Source: Puccinia triticina (taxonomy: Eukaryota > Basidiomycota > Pucciniomycetes > Pucciniales > Pucciniaceae). From it: a stretch of 64,000 nt of DNA. Positions 22,414 through 32,089 of this stretch are shown in pieces. The position numbers and the translations under genes were made by a program. The stretch is taken from assembly GCF_026914185.1 (NCBI RefSeq), contig NC_070560.1, positions 3,959,501 to 4,023,500 of the forward strand, in the 5' to 3' direction. The stretch's first letter is position 1; each line of letters begins with the position of its first letter. Below the pieces are notes generated by a model that was given only the letters and a program-made list of their open reading frames with translations, searched no databases and was not told the DNA's origin.

Positions 22414-22754
22414 TATAAAGGCTCGGAAACTGCGCGATACAGTCCGGCGGTATGGTCAGCTCTCACGTGTCGGTACCCGGGTCTCCAATCTCGGTAACAT
22501 TGCTATCATGCTGACTAACCTGCGCGATACAGTCCGGCGGTATGGTCAGCTCTCACGTGTCGGTACCCGGGTCTCCAATCTCGGTGAGGAAAGAGAGGAG
22601 AGCCGGGCAAGTGAGAGCCGGGACTGTAGTCGCGTGTCGGTGACAGGTTAGGTTTGGTGCCTGTCACCGACAAGGTTAGAAAACTATGTACATGGTGAGT
22701 AAGTACATAGTCGCTAAGCAATAGTTCGTGCATAAGTGCATGACTACTCTAACA
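22414..22754 (-). repeat. copia-1 5-prime LTR (341 bp)
   Basis: Identical in length to the partner LTR and different at one position. Same internal duplication and hairpins. The sequence just inside (GGTTAAAAGCCGGC on the minus strand) is where a primer-binding site should lie; no tRNA match is claimed. Confidence 0.95.
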
Positions 22755-23197
22755 CAAATTGACTCAATTAGTTGCTAAACCCGCACAAACTTGACAGGAA
22801 TTTTTACCTTTGACTTTACGGATGGAGGGAGATGAACCGACGGCTTCGATGGTACTGTATGAGTACTATCGACTGATCAAAAGTATTCAGAAAAAAAAGA
22901 GGTCCCCCGAGCTTGTTGCACTACAGGGCATGTTTGATCCAATGATCAAGCTGGCAAATAAGTATCTCAAGCTGGCGCTTGGATGCAACTCAATTTTACT
23001 CGCCACCGTCCTTCACCCCGCCTGGAGGTTATCATTGATCAAAGATAAATCCCCGGAATACACAGACGTTGCCCAAGCTCTTGTGACAGAGGCTTTCCGA
23101 GCTAAAGTTGAAGCACACAGAAATATCGCCCCATTGGTAGTCCCCGTAGCGCGTGAAGAGGAATCTGATGAAGACAAATTCAACTATTATCCTGACA

Positions 23198-24291
23198 TAG
23201 AGATGGCCTCTCGCACCCGGGTACCCACCGCGGGTGCGGGTACCCGCCTGAAATTTTGCAAAATCTCAACACCCGCACCCGCATCCGGCGCCCGCCGGCG
23301 TGTGCTCAGCGGGTATACCGGGTACCTGCTGGCGGGTGCCGGGTGCAGGGGCGGGTACCCGCTCTGATATACTCACTGCCGGTGAGAAATCCCTCCCGGT
23401 CAGCAATAAATACACTTGCTGACCGGGAGGGATTACCACAGTCAGCAAGCTCATCGCGATGGCCGGGAGGGAGTCCTCCCAGCCATTGAGCCATTGATTA
23501 TATCGATAACTGGGAGAGAGTCCTCCCAGCCATCAAGCCATTGATTATATCAATGACTGGGAGGGAGTCCTCCCAGCCATCAAGCCATCAATTATATCGA
23601 TGACTGGGAGAGAGTCCTCCCAGCCATCGAGCCATCAATTATATCGATGACTGGGAGGGAGTCCCCCCAGCCATTGAGCCATTGATTATATTGATGACTG
23701 GGAGGGAGTCCTCCCAGCCATCAATTATATTAATGATGACCGGGAGGGAGGACTTCCTCCCAATCATTGCAGCGAGTATATTGATGACCGGGAGGAAGTC
23801 CTCCCAGCCATCAATTACATTGATGACTGGGAGGAAGTCCTCCCAGCCATCAATTACATTGATGACTGGGAGGAAGTCCTCCCAGCCATTGATTATATCG
23901 ATGACCGGGAGGATTCCCTCCCGGTCATCAATATACTCGCTGACCCGGAGATTCCTCCCGGAGTCCCAGGGCTATAGTACCTCCTTGACCGGAGGGATCC
24001 CTCCAGTCGAAGAGGTGTACAAGCTTTTTGACCGGAGGGATCCCTCCAGTCAAAGAAACCGGAGGGACTCCTTGACCGGAGGGACTTGGGCGGAGGGATT
24101 GCTCCGGTTGAGGAGAGATCCCTCCAATCCATCTGGCCCACCAAGGTGGGTGGGTACCCGTTTTTTTCCTGCCCAAAAACTGAACACCCGCACCCTCACC
24201 CGGCACCCGCCGGCGGGTGCTGAGCGGGTGTTCCGGGTACCTGCTGGCGGGTGCCGGGTACCCGCAAACGGGTACCCAAGTGCCATCTCTA
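23198..24291. mobile_element. hAT-type MITE carrying a palindromic minisatellite
   Basis: A 1094-bp element with TAGAGATGGC/GCCATCTCTA ends and an exact 8-bp duplication TCCTGACA (23190-23197 and 24292-24299). It interrupts the hAT transposase exon between the codons for ...YYPD and DKAG.... Both ends carry repeated GGGTACCCG/CACCCGC motifs. The middle is a tandem array of unit-length palindromes. No transposase is encoded. Confidence 0.9.
23390..24125. repeat. palindromic minisatellite inside the hAT MITE
   Basis: A dozen or so units of GACTGGGAGGGAGTCCTCCC plus AGCCATCAATTATATTGAT, about 45-60 bp each. GGGAGGGAGTCCTCCC is itself nearly palindromic. Toward 23960-24125 the motif shifts to GACCGGAGGGATCCCTCC. 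Confidence 0.85.
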
Positions 24292-25204
24292 TCCTGACAA
24301 GGCTGGTCCATTGCAGGAAGATGATGAACTCAAGAAATACTTTGATGGTGCATGGCCACTCAGCAAGAAGGGAAATCCACTTAAATGGTGGAAGGTAAGA
24401 AATGGATCTTTCTCAGCAGCAGTCTTCAGGCCATTTGACCCATTCTAATCAACAGACTCACCAATCAGAGTTCCCACGACTCGCAATGGTTGCACGAGAT
24501 GTCTTGGCGTGCGCGGGAAGCTCTGCCATGGTTGAGAGGACGTTCTCAGCAGCGGCTGATGTGTGTGGAACCCGTAGGAGTGCCCTATGTGCAGCAACCA
24601 TTGAGCAATGCGTCAGCAGCCACATCTGGTTGCAAAAAGGGGTGAAGGCCGGGGGTGATTTCACCAATTGCCAGATTGTTCTTGACGCAGCTGAAGCTAA
24701 TGCAAAATTTGCTATGCATGTTGGCAACCTTATCAACAAAAAAAAAGCCAATAAGATTAAGCATGTTGGAGATCCAGAGAAATAGTGTCTCTTCCCAATT
24801 TACAAGTACCAAATTTTCTTCTCTCTCGATCTCACCTCATGTCACTTGTTCAATCCAATCTCACTTGCTCAATATTAGAATACAAAATTTCCAGGCTGTC
24901 TTGCCTTTTTTTTTATCTTTTCCACTGCCTCCCTGCTAACGTAGCCGCTAAGTTAGCGGATCATGCTTATAAATTACACGTTACGTTAGCGCTTAGCGCG
25001 CTAAGAATAGCTGAAGCGTAGCGGTTTGGGCGCTAATAGGCGCTACCATCTAGAAATTAAAAAAAATAAAAAAATTGAGTGGCCTCCCCGTAGCTGTTAT
25101 TGCAGCGCGAGGGTAGCTACAATTTAGCTTTAGTTTTGCGGCACTCAGTTTTGCTAAATTGCAAAGCTACAAAGCTACATGTAGCGAAATATGTGCGGTC
25201 TTGG

Positions 25205-26917
25205 TATTGGCCACGCATTCAGTCCCATCAAACCCATCAACCCGTCACACCTGTGAGACGAGCTCAGATGTTGAGGTCATGCAGCCCTCACATATTGACA
25301 GTGGGATCCATTGGTCACCTGCTTGCAAGATGCCTCGCAGCCCGGCCGCAGAAGGTATAGCGCAGACCATGAGTTGGCTCAACTTTGGGCAAGACCGTTC
25401 GCCGCCAAGATTTGCACGCACTCGCAAGGTCCCGACTCCCCGATTGCCCTTGGCTAGTTCTTGTATCAGCATGACAACCCTGAGCTGCCATCTGCGACTG
25501 AATGATGCCGGCAGATCTTTAGGGATGGAGGAGGACCCTGGCAACCCCCTATAAACGGGCGGCACCAAAAATATGGAAATTTGCAAAAATTCATACATTT
25601 GGAGAGCACATTCATACACGTTTTGTGTCTCCCCTAAGAGGATTTCCAAAATTTTCATACATTTTTCATGCCTACCATTATTTTTGCGGATGGGGGCGCA
25701 AAGCCTTTTTTTTTTTTTTTGCAGCTAGCCATTTCTCATAGCTCAAGATTTTTCCAATATATATTTTCTGAAATAATTCAAGTCAATTTCAAAAAAGGAA
25801 AAAAACAAGAACAGAGAGTTTGTATAACAACCTACCTTGTCCTTTATTATTACCGCATATTTACCAAAGATCAATTGGTTTGTTTAGGAGATGGTGCCAC
25901 CTTGGACACGCAGCTGGGCACTCACATCAACATGTGTTGATGTGTTCCACACAACAGATAGCTTAAATTGAACCTGAATGTTCCACCAATGCATTCTGGC
26001 GATTGAAGATTGTTGCAATGTGTTTTCCTTCAGTACTAGAGCAACCAGCTTGCTACATTCACTTGGCTGAGGTGCTTTATCCAGGTGTGATTTAGATTGG
26101 GTTGGAGCAGCTAGAAGGAAATTCTTCTGTTTTATTTTCTTGTTTCCAGAATGGTGGTGTTGATTTTCTGTATTGTGTTTCTTGCACACCTCAATCATCA
26201 AGTCATGTTTTAGCTGATGTTCACCGTTGTTGGAAATTGTGATTCCAAGCTGAGGGGGGGGGGTGAAGAGAGAGAGCAGTTGTGTTCCCCTCATAAATTC
26301 ATACATTTGTGGTTACTACCCTCCCTTCTCTGAAGAAAATTTTATACATTTGAGGTGCCTACCTTTAATTGCAAAAAAGGCCATTCATACATTTTCTGTG
26401 CGTACCATTTTGCAATTTGGCCGGGAAATTCATACATTTTGGTGCCACCCATTTATAGGGGATTGCCAGGGTCCTGATGGAGGAATTCCTCCAAATGTGC
26501 AATGTATCGGATGACGACCCACTCCCGCGGGGGTTAATCAAGCTGCACCACATCAGCCGCTGGGACTTTTTCCTGGACACCACTTTGATTGCCCTAGCCA
26601 AGCTCAACTTTCCCGCCCCGCTGGCATCAAAATTGATGAAGGGGGCCAGATGGTTTATCCCCACTCACACTCTGCCTGCTCATGACGCCGTGACCCAACA
26701 CCCAGGCCAGCAAAACCTAGTCAACGTGGCCACTCTGAGCGCGCAGGACCAAGTCAGCGAGGCCACCCCCGGAAATTGCCCCTTGCCGCAGGCCCTGGGC
26801 CACGAGCGCACATCCGCCAGCGCTCTCTCTGTCCCGCAAGTCCCCGCTGTTGGCCCCCCTGCCGGAATTTGCCACCCCTCCACTTCAACCACGCCGTTGG
26901 CCAAGAAATCCGTCTGA
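25205..26917 (+). pseudogene. unidentified ORF with a SAM-like helical segment, split by a hAT-type element
   Basis: The frame open from the hAT copy 1 border to about 25531 continues in frame after the element at 25532-26475 is skipped (one copy of the 8-bp duplication retained). It runs to a stop at 26917. The segment from 26477 (EEFLQMCNVSDDDPLPRGLI, then HHISRWDFFLDTTLIALAKL) resembles a short helical SAM-like domain of the kind seen in repeat-associated proteins. The C-terminal 80 residues are Pro/Ala-rich. The upstream end is lost at the hAT border. The SAM-like reading is tentative, and function is unknown. Confidence 0.4.
25532..26475. mobile_element. 944-bp hAT-type element with subterminal TTCATACATTT repeats
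   Basis: Inverted ends AGGACCCTGGCAACCCCC (left) and AGGACCCTGGCAATCCCC (right, reverse complement). TIR similarity continues to GGCACCAAAA. The 8-bp target duplication is GATGGAGG (25524-25531 and 26476-26483). The motif TTCATACATTT or close variants recurs about seven times near both ends, resembling transposase-binding sites. A 140-aa minus-strand ORF (25884-26306) has no recognisable domain. Confidence 0.85.
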
Positions 26918-27910
26918 AATGCGGCTGGGGAGGATGAGATGACCAACAATTGGTCTGACAACTCCAATGATGACTCTGAGCCTTTTCATTCCGCTGTGTT
27001 GCAGTCAAAGGTCACACCCACCCAGGAGATCTGATCACACCTGCATGCTAAATCGGCCCAATGGCCGTGGTAATTAGCACCACATATGTGATATCTCTTA
27101 ATTGGTTCCAAGCCTACACCTTATTTGGTGTTCTTCTTTATTTGGCAATAGTCCCTAGTTGTAGCTCCCCAAGGTATCCCCATTTAGCCCCTCCTTTTTG
27201 ATGAAATTCAAGATATAAGGCTGGTTGAATCCAACATTGATTGCCCGTGGGAATGTCTCTGTGCATGTATGTATATGTACTTGACGCTGGTGACGCTAGT
27301 CACCAGAGAATGCCTCGAGCCCTTGTCCCAAAACCATGGACACGAGCCACGGGCCAGGCCTGGTTCATGGGAGGATGACGCTGCCTGGTTCTTGGGAGGA
27401 TGCCGCTGAGTCATCCCGGACTCAGCCGAGGCCGCATACTTCCACGGCTAAGTCCCTGAGTAATGACATAGAGTTGTGCAAGTTGCTAAGTCCGCGTATA
27501 GTAATGAACCAGAAGTCTGCGGACTCCCACGGCTAGGGCACCGCGGCTAAGTCCTTGTGAAAAGGACTATGAATCCTGATTCCTACCAAGTACCCGGAAT
27601 CAGGTATCAGTGGGACCCATGGCGCTCAAAGCAGCAGCGGCTCAGTGCTCAAAGTGCGGTGGACCAAGATTTCAATGATCATTTAATCATCAAACAGACA
27701 CACTTCGCGCACAGACATATTTCAAGCTGCTGGGGCTTCATGCCTCACAATCAGCGGGAAATTATTCAAAATACGAGGTGAAGCACTAAGATGGATGAGG
27801 AGAGATCATACAAGGCAGTAGAGCTAGCAGGTAAGGAACCGTGGAACTACAGCAAACGGAAGAAATAACCAACGACAATTTTGACTGTAGATGACAGATG
27901 AACCTTCCAA
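26918..27910. other. no gene recognised
   Basis: About 1 kb of AT-balanced sequence. A short direct repeat (CCTGGTTC/TTGGGAGGATG) occurs near 27358-27405, and a repeated CACGGCTAAGTCC motif at about 27440-27560. These look like remnants of a repeat. No ORF of interest. Confidence 0.4.
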
Positions 27911-29034
27911 TCAATCACCACCCAAGTAACCAGTCCCAAGGAAGATCCCTCTCATCAACTCTGGGGTGAAAATAGTTGGCAGAAACTCTTTGATTATCTC
28001 TGCATCTGCACGGGTCCCAGTGAGAATCTGGGCTCGCTTCAATTGTGACTTGAGCGCCGAGAAAACCTTTTCAATCGGGTTGTAGTCCGGCAAGTACGTT
28101 GGCAGGTACATCAGCAAGACCCCTGCATCTGCACAAATCTGCGCAACCCAACCGCTGTGGTGGATCCGCGCATTATCCATCACCAGGATGCTGTTGCAAC
28201 CCGGGAACGGATTCATTGCCGGCATCTGATAGATAGATAGATGCCATAATCAGTGTCTATGGAGCACAGCAACAGAGGTGGGTAATGGGCAAACAAGACT
28301 TACTAGAACGGTTTCAATGAAATATTCCATGTCCAGTTGACACATGGAGCCCACCCGGGCTATACTCCCAAGCAGACCGTCCAGCAACACCCCCCGCATG
28401 AGAGTCACTTGGTTGGCTTGAAGCGCCTTTGGGATCCTAGTCGTACGGCGCCCACGCAGCGCCCATGCCGTGTTGCAAGTGTGTGTCCCCAGGGAAATGC
28501 CACATTTGTCTGGGAGAGGAAGCGAAATCACATTGAACATCTCACCTAGCACAGAACCACACCAGACTCACCCAGAAATACCAAAAATTCCGCTGGGAAA
28601 TGGCTGATCCGGTTGGTAAAACGGAGCCGGGCTGCCTCATCTTGATTGGTGTTGTAAGTTCGGGCCACTTTTTTGGTCAAGAGGAGCCGGGTCCTCAACT
28701 CGGCCAATATGGTGCTGATTGGATGGCGAGTCCCGGTAATTGCCTGAATGTGACTTTGAATCTCATCCAGGTACAATGTGGGCTTGGCCTCAAGTGCTGT
28801 CAATACAAAATCGGCCTCCTCGCGTGAGAATGCCAACGGGCGGCCACATTCCAGATATAGCGCCGGATCTCTCACAAAATTCCTTGTGCGGCGGTATAAA
28901 TCGTTCCAAAGGCTGAGGGAGTCCGGTGAAACGTTGTAGCCAATAGTTGCATTGATCTTGGGGAGGTGCATCCCACCCTGGCTGAGCCTGACAACAATTG
29001 CCTTGACCTCTGGGGCGTATTTAACATAAACCAT
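27911..29034 (-). pseudogene. Tc1/mariner-type transposase, decayed
   Basis: ATG at 29034 (MVYVKYAPEVKAIVVRLSQG) begins a helix-turn-helix region. The C-terminal exon 28225-27911 holds the DDE core: NSILVMDNARIHHSG supplies the second Asp, and 34 residues later NPIEKVFSALK supplies Glu, the D34E spacing of Tc1-like enzymes. A GT-AG intron spans 28226-28303. The first catalytic Asp would be in the EFLVFLGES stretch, where Gly replaces Asp. A stop and frame change follow at about 28546, unless an implausibly short 26-nt intron is used. The element is probably inactive; its terminal repeats were not found. Confidence 0.75.
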
Positions 29035-29059
29035 GTTGTGATCTGACGGGGCAACACAG

Positions 29060-29470
29060 ATGGTGAGCAAAAAGAGCTGAATCAGCTCTCCAAGAGAAAG
29101 AGGGGGGGATGGTTTGGAGGAAAGGGAGAGGGGGGAGAGGGTCTCACCAGTGACGGAATGGTTTTTTTTGCGGTCAGGGTTCCAGATGAGCTGGCTGGGG
29201 GGAAGAGAAAACAATTGGATCAGCCCTCCGGGTGATCAGTTTGCTAGGAAGAGGGGGGACAGTGACTCACCAATGGGGGATAGGGTTTTTTTTGCAGTGG
29301 GCGTTCCGGATGGGCTGGCGGGCGGGAGGTTCTGGCTGGGGGGGGGGGGGGGCAAAAAAACAAAGGGATCAGCTCTGTGGATGATTGGACTGCTAGAAAG
29401 GGCGGGACTCACCTGCGTTGGACTGTTTTTTTGGGCGGTTTGGATTCTGGGTGGGATGGCTGGTGGATTT
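29060..29470. repeat. three degenerate tandem units of about 130 bp
   Basis: Successive units each contain ATCAGCTCT/ATCAGCCCT, a GACTCACC block, a T-run followed by GCGGT/GCAGT, and a GATGGGCTGGCGGG-like stretch. They lie directly upstream of the Tc1-like transposase start and are G-rich on the plus strand (a 14-base G run at about 29339-29352). Confidence 0.6.
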
Positions 29471-30164
29471 TTCCGGCTGGCTGGTTTGCGGTTCCGGCGG
29501 CTGGGTTGTGGGTGGGTCCGGATGAGCGGGGGGGAGCTGGGTTGGGGGGCATTTTTGATGGGGAAGGGGGTAGGGGGTATGGGAGAGATGGAGAGAGGGA
29601 AGATGTGCGAAGATGAGAAGTTTTGGAAGGATACAGGGTAGGTGGCTGAAATGAAGAATTTTGTTGGTTGGATTTTCAGGCTGCTGGACCCGCAAGCTTT
29701 CTGGTGTCGGCTGTACCAAAGCAGATGCCATACCTGTTTGAAGTAAAACGCATATAAAAGGCTGACTTTCCTCATTGCTTTTAGGCCATCTGCATTCTCA
29801 CTCATCCTTTTTTCTACCACAACCTGTTCACATCAACTCCTCTTCTTCTCCACCGTCCACTACGCGCCTCTTGACCTATCACCCCCGACTTAGTTTCACT
29901 TGCATCATCGACTTGCACACGACGACCTCGTACCGCGACTTGTTATTCTTGACCGTTTTCTTTTTTTTCTTGTCCTTTTTCATCACTTTGTTCTCGTACA
30001 CTTAGTGTGCCATTTAGAACTCTTATAACTACAGCCTTACCACTGCCCTTAAGGTACTTAAGTGTTCTACTCAATTTTTTTTCTTCTTCCTTTTTCTCAT
30101 GATGTCCACCATGAGCTGACTCTAAGAAATCTACCCTTAAGTCTTCCAAATCTCACAATATTGA
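29471..30164. other. no confirmed gene; TATA-like site
   Basis: TATAAAAG at 29753-29760 is followed by a C/T-rich stretch with several short ORFs, resembling a promoter and leader or part of an LTR. No continuing coding sequence or second LTR was found. Confidence 0.3.
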
Positions 30165-30475
30165 CGCCGGACATTGGTCTCAATGCCCGGTCATCGGCTT
30201 CGATGACCGGTCATTGGATCAATGACCGGTCATGGGTATTGATGACCGATCATCCTATCGATGCCCGGTCATTATATTGATGCCGCCCGGTCATTATATT
30301 GATGCCCGGTCATCGGCTTCGATGACCGGTCCTGGGTATCGATGAACGGTCATGGGTATCAATGACCGGTCATATTATCGATGACCGGTCATGTTATCGA
30401 TGACCGGTCATGTTATCAATGGCCGGTCATGGGTATCAACGACCGGTCATCCTATCAATGACCTGATGTGAGGAT
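30165..30475. repeat. palindromic minisatellite (GATGACCGGTCAT units)
   Basis: About 15 units of 18-22 bp built on the palindrome ATGACCGGTCAT, with linkers GGGTATCG, TATTATCG or TATATTG. Related in motif to the array at 61300-62090. Confidence 0.9.
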
Positions 30476-31134
30476 GGACCGGTAGGTGATGTAGCGCGCA
30501 GTGTAGCATGCGTAGGGTGCGAGGTGCGGCCCTCTTGGGCCGAGTGTCGGGTTGGAGCAGACTCGCCATAAGTGGAGGGCTGTGGCGAGTTGAGGCGACT
30601 CTGGAGGCGTTTGGCGAGTCGGATAGCGAGTCCGTTGGACCCCGAAAACTCGCCCGACTCGCTAAATTGGGGTCGCAAGTCCTGCTTTAGTGAGTCCGTT
30701 GGAGATGCTCTAACACTGAGGCGCGGCGTCTATACGCCGCGTTTTTTCCAGTACTCCAATACTTTCACGCAAAAATTTAAATTATATTCAACCATCCAGA
30801 AAGGAGAACACAATAGTTTGGAGGCTGATGAAGGTCCGTAGGGATAGGTATAAGGCAATGGAGAGTTAGAGGAAGGTGAGGGAGTGTGACGGGTGCCGGG
30901 GAACTGGCTCCTGGCTGTGCAATGTGAATGGGCGGGTGGGTGACGCAGGATGAAACTGTGTATAGGATGTGGACGCATTGGGATCTTCCGTAAGTGCCAG
31001 TCGGGGGGAGCTTGCCGAGCTAGAAACTACATAGAAAGATGATGTGGAAACGTTAGGAATGCCGGGTATTGTCTGACATTTTTCGACAAAAGACGGCAAG
31101 CTTACGGCAGCTATGTTGACGGTCATCCTAACTA
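30476..31134. other. no gene recognised
   Basis: A GAGTCG/CGACTC-rich segment at 30510-30720 ends in GTTGGAGATGCTCTAACA, which resembles a transposon end, but no partner was found. The remainder is the 3-prime flank of the small secreted protein gene. A minus-strand ORF to 30866 overlaps it in another frame and is not favoured. Confidence 0.35.
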
Positions 31135-31302
31135 CTAGAGGCATGAGGGCGTCCCTACTTGTACGCCGTCGGCGATATACTTGCATATGCATTTTCCGCA
31201 AGCGGCCGTATAAAGCTTGCCGTCCCCTGTCATTATTGTCGGGGAGGCGAAAACTTGCTCGAGGGAGAGCGAGAATATGATAATGAGTATGACTGATTTC
31301 AT
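31135..31302 (-). CDS. small secreted four-cysteine protein (candidate effector)
   Basis: A 55-aa single-exon ORF, too short for many gene finders. The N-terminus MKSVILIIIFSLSLEQVFA is a clear signal peptide, leaving a mature peptide of about 36 residues. It has four cysteines in an ACGKCICKY...PSCL pattern. The gene is supported by a paralogue at 34190-34729 that shares the leader sequence (ATCAATC-ACA-AAG before the ATG), the signal peptide, all four cysteines, the terminal CL and the 3-prime flank (AGCTTGCCGTCTTTTGT). Function unknown; secretion is inferred. An overlapping 161-aa frame on the same strand lacks this conservation. Confidence 0.7.
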   Translation of the reverse strand: MKSVILIIIFSLSLEQVFASPTIMTGDGKLYTAACGKCICKYIADGVQVGTPSCL

Positions 31303-32087
31303 CTTGTTGTCGATTGATGTAATGAGCGATGGGGTGGATGCGATGTCCCAAATGACGATTGGATGTGCAGTGTGTAGAATGTGGATAAGGCTTGATCAGG
31401 ATGGCTTCCTTTATGTATCATTTTGAGACAAAATTTGACCGGTGACGGAGGCAAGGATCAAGGGTGCCCGGTGGCCCGTACAAAATTGGTAGATGGACAT
31501 GTCCAACCGTTTTCTTGGCAGGTCACACCCGGCAGCTTGTGCTATGTATGTACATAGCCCTTTTGCAGATGGCACGGCATGTTACATATTTATGTACATA
31601 TGTATCACCGTCCGGCACCGCAAAATGAAATCGTGTTGTCTCCTGTTGTCTCGGTTGAAAATATGCCATCTCTCAACTTGTGCGTATTCTTTTTCAAATA
31701 ATAAACACACTCCAGCTCCAATTATTCACACTGTTTGTATTTCACACAATGTGAACAGAGGTGTCACTCATGAGCTCAAGTCCCCCGCGGCGGTCTGATT
31801 AAAGAAGTTTCTGCCGGTCATGGCCAGCGACCGGCTGGCAAGCTCATGAGTTGTATTTAACACCTGGTCAGTCAATATAAACCTAGTATGAAGCATACCC
31901 CAGTCCCGCGTGGGAAACAGCCTCCAAGCTCCCTTTCCCGCATTTCGAAAACTATGTATTCACACTGATATTTACATTGTTTGAAATAGCAGTGTGAATA
32001 CATCTGAATACATAGTTTGGTTCTTCATAATCAAACTGTATTTATGTTGTATAGTGATTTGAAAAAGTGTTCACGCAGGTTCACGCC
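31303..32087. other. no gene recognised; short foldback
   Basis: Contains the 5-prime flank of the small secreted protein gene and, at 31949-32018, a short inverted repeat (AACTATGTATTCA ... TGAATACATAGTT) that may be a tiny MITE. Nothing else is supported. Confidence 0.35.
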
Positions 32088-32089
32088 TA

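Larger units (their letters stand above)
17812..22754 (-). mobile_element. Ty1/copia LTR retrotransposon copia-1 (young)
   Basis: Flanked by 5-bp direct repeats CAAAT (17807-17811 and 22755-22759). Two 341-bp LTRs differ at a single base (TAGTTGCT versus TAGTCGCT). On the minus strand the LTR begins TGTTAGAGTAGTC, and a purine tract (GTGGGAGGGGG) abuts the 3-prime LTR. The near-identity of the LTRs implies recent insertion. Confidence 0.95.
15602..24785 (+). pseudogene. hAT transposase, multi-exon, disrupted
   Basis: Pieces in order: exon from ATG 15602; acidic exon to about 16085 (PDVEQDSDEENKK); BED-type zinc finger exon 16185-16478 (YKCRWCPK...H...HKAC); RNase H-fold pieces at 16500-17450 (SKIGLVADLWKTKGNHKAF, TDSSSNNFTMAKELSKI, CFCHVVALI); 17513-17789 (KGYEISSTEWENLNSLN); 22797-23197; 24300-24393; and the C-terminal hAT dimerisation exon 24454-24785 (SSAMVERTFSAAADVCGTRR). 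Defects: an in-frame TAG at the end of the BED exon (shared with copy 2), a TGA where copy 2 reads CGA, a frameshift near 17630, and the two nested insertions. Copia-1 lies within the intron 17790-22796, so only the MITE splits an exon. Confidence 0.85.
15100..25204 (+). mobile_element. hAT transposon copy 1, with two nested insertions
   Basis: The left end CCAAGACCGCACATATTACG and the right end (reverse-complement form CCAAGACCGCACATATTTCG) are terminal inverted repeats. Both subterminal regions (15100-15430 and 24940-25200) are packed with TAGCG/CGCTA motifs, a usual hAT transposase-binding arrangement. Between them lies a broken hAT transposase gene. Copia-1 (17812-22754) and a hAT MITE (23198-24291) are inserted inside; without them the element is about 4.1 kb. 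No clean 8-bp duplication was found at the outer ends. Confidence 0.85.

Noticed and set aside
23390..24125. CRISPR-like regular repeats
   Set aside because: Units are contiguous palindromic minisatellite repeats without unique spacers, inside a hAT MITE in a eukaryotic genome.
15100..25204. 8-bp target duplication for hAT copy 1
   Set aside because: Flanking 8-mers (CCCCAGAC or TCCCCAGA on the left, GGTATTGG or TATTGGCC on the right) do not match; the ends are defined by the TIRs and by comparison with copy 2 instead.
30866..31351. 161-codon minus-strand ORF overlapping the small secreted protein
   Set aside because: The overlapping 55-codon frame, not this one, is conserved in the second copy at 34190.
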